Positions 12,659-14,578 of a stretch of DNA of 14,578 nt are shown one piece after another (position 1 is the first letter of the stretch; every line of letters starts with the position of its first letter). Below the pieces are notes generated by a model that did not search any database, was not told where the DNA came from, and saw nothing but the letters and a program-made list of their open reading frames with translations. Both the position numbers and the translations under genes were made by a program. Source of the stretch: JBHWPB01 sp043424675 (GTDB lineage: Bacteria > Bacillota > Bacilli > Lactobacillales > Carnobacteriaceae_A); assembly GCA_043424675.1 (NCBI GenBank), contig JBHWPB010000125.1, positions 1-14,578 on the forward strand, read 5' to 3'.

Positions 12659-13414
12659 ATGACGGATAGATTGACTGATGAGACAATACTGAAACTAAAA
12701 GATTATATGGATCAGGCTGAAATTATCACATTTTATGGCGGAGCAGGGACATCAACAGAAAGCGGAATTCCTGATTACCGCTCGCGCCACGGAATCTGGA
12801 CAGCAATGGAAGAAAGTGATGAAAGTCCTGTTAAAATCGCAAATCCGAAAAATATTCGTGCCAATCCAGAAAAGTTCTTTGCAAGAAGAGAAGAAGGCAG
12901 AAGAGAAAAACCGAAACCGCATGCTCTTCATAAAGTCTTAGCTGAGATGGAAAAAGCTGGCAAGGACGTCCGCGTTATTACTCAGAATGTAGACGGTCTG
13001 CATCAAGCCGCAGGTCATCGTTATGTTTTAGAACTTCATGGCAATCATCGTGTCTGGCATTGTATGGATTGTGGGCGTGAGTACCGTGTTTCTGAGCTTC
13101 GAAGAGATGAAGGAAATGTGCCGCGCTGTTATGTAGATAATGGAATCGTTCGTCCGAATGTTGTCTATTTTGGAGAAAATGCGGATAAAACTACAGTAGA
13201 GAAAGCGAAACAAACGCTTAACGTTTCGGATTTACTCATGATCGTCGGGACTTCTTTGACTACGCCTCTTGCTAAGAGATTGATTCATCAGTTCACCGGA
13301 GAGCATATTGTTATCATTAATTTGGATGAAATTGAAATAACCCCTTTAAAAGAAGACATGTTTATTCAAGCTCATGCTGGAGAAGTATTCAAGGAACTCA
13401 GTAAAATGATATAA
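12659..13414 (+). CDS. Sirtuin, NAD-dependent protein deacylase (SIR2 family), altered zinc site
   Basis: Sirtuins remove acyl groups from lysines while consuming NAD. The 251-residue product has the NAD motif GGAGTSTESGIPDYRS (27-42), TQNVDGLHQAAG (108-119), the catalytic His in LELHG (H127), RPNVVYFGE (165-173), GTSLTTPLA (197-205) and INLDE (220-224). The zinc module is unusual: C135 and C138 form a normal CxxC, but the second pair is C157-Y-V-D160, with Asp replacing the last Cys. The ATG at 12659 is preferred, with AAGGA (12644-12648) 10 bases upstream. A TTG at 12638 lies in the terminator T-run and would add only seven residues. It follows the GcvH-like gene across a terminator. The catalytic His suggests a true deacylase rather than the ADP-ribosylating SirTM class, which also associates with GcvH-like proteins. 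Confidence 0.92.
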   Translation: MTDRLTDETILKLKDYMDQAEIITFYGGAGTSTESGIPDYRSRHGIWTAMEESDESPVKIANPKNIRANPEKFFARREEGRREKPKPHALHKVLAEMEKAGKDVRVITQNVDGLHQAAGHRYVLELHGNHRVWHCMDCGREYRVSELRRDEGNVPRCYVDNGIVRPNVVYFGENADKTTVEKAKQTLNVSDLLMIVGTSLTTPLAKRLIHQFTGEHIVIINLDEIEITPLKEDMFIQAHAGEVFKELSKMI

Positions 13415-13417
13415 CAA

Positions 13418-13472
13418 AAAAGAGATATTCCAGTACTCCCTCAGTCGCTGAGGAAACTGTCATATCTCTTTT
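13418..13472. terminator. Two-way terminator between the sirtuin and zinc-ribbon genes
   Basis: The outer stem AAAAGAGATAT (13418-13428) pairs with ATATCTCTTTT (13462-13472). Inside it CAGT pairs with ACTG, and CCTCAG (13439-13444) pairs with CTGAGG around TCG. The result is one long interrupted hairpin with T-runs in both directions, fitting two convergent genes. Confidence 0.8.
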
Positions 13473-13507
13473 CATGTTTTTATGTTCGGGCACAAAGATC
13501 TTGGGAC

Positions 13508-13675
13508 TTAATCTTGGTCTTCTTCGAAACCGCCAAAATCTTGCTGTGTGTCACCTTCATTTGGTTCCTCTTCTATAGGCATCTGGCCAAAGTTAAATCC
13601 GCAATTTTCACAGAATTTATTTTCTTCAGCGTTTTTAGTACCACAGTTCGGACATTCTTTAAATTTTTCTGACAT
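13508..13675 (-). CDS. Small zinc-ribbon protein (55 residues)
   Basis: The reverse strand encodes a 55-residue protein. Residues 8-11 (CPNC) and 22-25 (CENC) form a paired CxxC zinc ribbon in the order CPNCGTKNAEENKFCENCG. The rest (26-55) is acidic and Gly/Gln-containing, with DFGGFEEDQD at the end. AAAGGAG (13685-13691) lies 9 bases before the ATG, and a perfect TATAAT (13729-13734, reverse strand) is a likely -10 box. Similar zinc-ribbon heads occur in bacterial membrane and regulatory proteins, but this copy has no membrane segment. It could bind nucleic acid or a protein partner; the function is not known. It is convergent with the sirtuin gene. Confidence 0.8.
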   Translation of the reverse strand: MSEKFKECPNCGTKNAEENKFCENCGFNFGQMPIEEEPNEGDTQQDFGGFEEDQD

Positions 13676-13728
13676 TATCCAACACTCCTTTAAGTTTGGT
13701 ATTTACCTTCATGTCTATTTACAGTTTC

Positions 13729-13734
13729 ATTATA
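13729..13734 (-). promoter_or_regulatory. -10 box (TATAAT) of the zinc-ribbon gene
   Basis: A perfect TATAAT on the reverse strand lies 53 bases before the ATG. TAGACA (13746-13751) resembles a -35 box but the spacing is only 11 bases, so the true -35 is weak or absent. Confidence 0.45.
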
Positions 13735-13768
13735 CAGGAAAATATTGTCTATATGCACTCATTATGCA

Positions 13769-13798
13769 TTATCAATTCAAGAAGAAAATTCTTAAAAT
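13769..13798 (+). promoter_or_regulatory. Possible promoter of the HAD phosphatase gene
   Basis: TTATCA (13769-13774) and TAAAAT (13793-13798) are separated by 18 bases. A small inverted repeat AAGAA/TTCTT (13779-13793) lies between them and overlaps the -10 box. Confidence 0.35.
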
Positions 13799-13848
13799 GA
13801 CAGAGAAAGAGATAGAATCGTCCAAAGAAAAGAGAAAGGAGAATATAA

Positions 13849-14578
13849 GTGATAAAACTTGTAGCTATAGATTTAGACGGGACCTTGTTGAACGATGAAG
13901 GAAAGCTTTCCTTGAATAACTTAAAAGCCTTGCATTATGCAGAGGAAAAAGGCGCGAAAGTCGTTATTACGACTGGAAGACCCTACATGACAACAAAAGG
14001 GATTATAGACGAAATTGATTTGAAAGGACCAAGTGATTATCTCATCACTTTTAACGGGGGGCAGATTCAAAAGGCTGAAGATGGAAAACTACTAGTGGGA
14101 GATACCTTGAGTAAGAAAGAAGTTATCACCTGGTACGATGAGCTTTGGCGTGTTGAACTGCCTATGAACCTCATCGATCAACAGCAAGTCTACGAACCGC
14201 TGCGCTATCCTGAAAATATAGAATCTTACTACATCAAGTATGTATCCCAATCCCCCACTCAAAAAGTAGATTTTTATGAGTTCGATGATGAACATCGATT
14301 TAATAAGATCATTGTTTCAACTGAAGAAAAATATCTAGAAGAAAGATTATTGTTATTGGATGAAAATTTATCTGGAGAATATGATTTATCCTATTCTTAC
14401 CCTTACTTATTAGAGATATCAGGTCTAGGCGTTTCCAAAGCGTCAGCCCTAGAAAAACTTTCAGAAAATTTAGAAATACAGCCAGCTGAAGTTATGGTCA
14501 TTGGAGATCAAATTAACGACTTATCTATGATGAAATTTGCTGGTGTGAGTGTGGCGGTCGAAAACGCTATTCCACAGG
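13849..14578 (+). CDS. Cof-type HAD-IIB phosphatase (cut by window edge)
   Basis: These cytoplasmic phosphatases remove phosphate from sugar phosphates, flavin nucleotides or similar metabolites. The 243 residues present begin MIKLVAIDLDGTLLNDEGK, with the nucleophile Asp D8 and the acid/base Asp D10 in DLDGT. Motif 2 is TTGR (41-44). A type IIB cap occupies about 80-185, with FNKIIVS (151-157). The motif 3 lysine is K197 in GVSKASALEKL, and motif 4 is GDQINDLSMM (219-228). Family members are about 270 residues, so only the last 25-30 residues are missing. The start is GTG at 13849: AAAGGAG (13835-13841) lies 7 bases upstream and an in-frame TAA directly precedes it, excluding any earlier start. 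The substrate cannot be predicted. Confidence 0.9.
   Translation, partial: MIKLVAIDLDGTLLNDEGKLSLNNLKALHYAEEKGAKVVITTGRPYMTTKGIIDEIDLKGPSDYLITFNGGQIQKAEDGKLLVGDTLSKKEVITWYDELWRVELPMNLIDQQQVYEPLRYPENIESYYIKYVSQSPTQKVDFYEFDDEHRFNKIIVSTEEKYLEERLLLLDENLSGEYDLSYSYPYLLEISGLGVSKASALEKLSENLEIQPAEVMVIGDQINDLSMMKFAGVSVAVENAIPQ

Noticed and set aside
12659..13414. Assignment of the sirtuin to the ADP-ribosylating SirTM class because of its GcvH-like neighbour
   Set aside because: The canonical ELHG catalytic histidine is present, and the macrodomain and lipoate-ligase genes of SirTM loci are absent from the window.
13548..13898. 116-residue plus-strand open frame
   Set aside because: It runs antisense to the zinc-ribbon gene and over its promoter, then into the HAD gene in another frame. 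Its composition is not protein-like.
1..14578. CRISPR arrays, insertion sequences, prophage or integrase genes, toxin-antitoxin pairs
   Set aside because: No spaced direct repeats, transposase motifs or terminal inverted repeats were seen on either strand, and nearly all of the sequence is ordinary chromosomal genes.

Overview
The window is low-GC Firmicute chromosome, most likely Lactobacillales. It carries a mevalonate kinase (mevalonate-route isoprenoid synthesis), a type I pantothenate kinase, a streptococcus/lactobacillus-style RodA, AGGAGG-type ribosome-binding sites and tRNA-Leu(GAG) without an encoded CCA. Many proteins are rich in Glu and Asp, which would fit a marine or alkaliphilic lactic acid bacterium such as a Carnobacteriaceae member, but that is inference. 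There are no insertion sequences, phage genes, CRISPR arrays or rRNA genes. Nearly everything is core or housekeeping.

Layout. 1-252 (-): start of mevalonate kinase, cut by the window edge. 483-2485 (+): coaA, a CoA-pyrophosphatase-type Nudix hydrolase and an orphan GtrA membrane protein, closed by a two-way terminator at 2553-2589. 2610-5467 (-): a MacAB/YknXYZ-type exporter transcribed as adaptor, ATPase, permease, with overlapping or nearly touching genes. 5468-5895: a 428-bp gap with promoters for the exporter and for tex. 5896-9036 (+): tex followed by a secreted DUF1002 (YpuA-like) protein, with a terminator at 9059-9105. 9199-9283 (-): tRNA-Leu(GAG) with its own consensus promoter and terminator. 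9487-9801 (-): a small unknown membrane protein. 9905-12132 (+): yihY and rodA. 12212-13414 (+): a GcvH-like lipoyl carrier and a sirtuin, separated by an intrinsic terminator. 13508-13675 (-): a 55-residue zinc-ribbon protein. 13849-14578 (+): a Cof-type HAD phosphatase, cut by the window edge.

Functional links. CoaA makes CoA and its Nudix neighbour probably degrades it, so the pair could set CoA level. The three exporter genes form one machine; its adaptor lacks the coiled-coil hairpin seen in Gram-negative relatives. YihY and RodA are both membrane proteins, RodA polymerising peptidoglycan for cell elongation. The GcvH-like protein and the sirtuin are the best candidate for something little described: a lipoyl carrier next to an NAD-dependent deacylase, with a terminator directly in front of the sirtuin ribosome-binding site and an altered zinc site in the sirtuin. 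No wholly new system can be claimed from the sequence alone.
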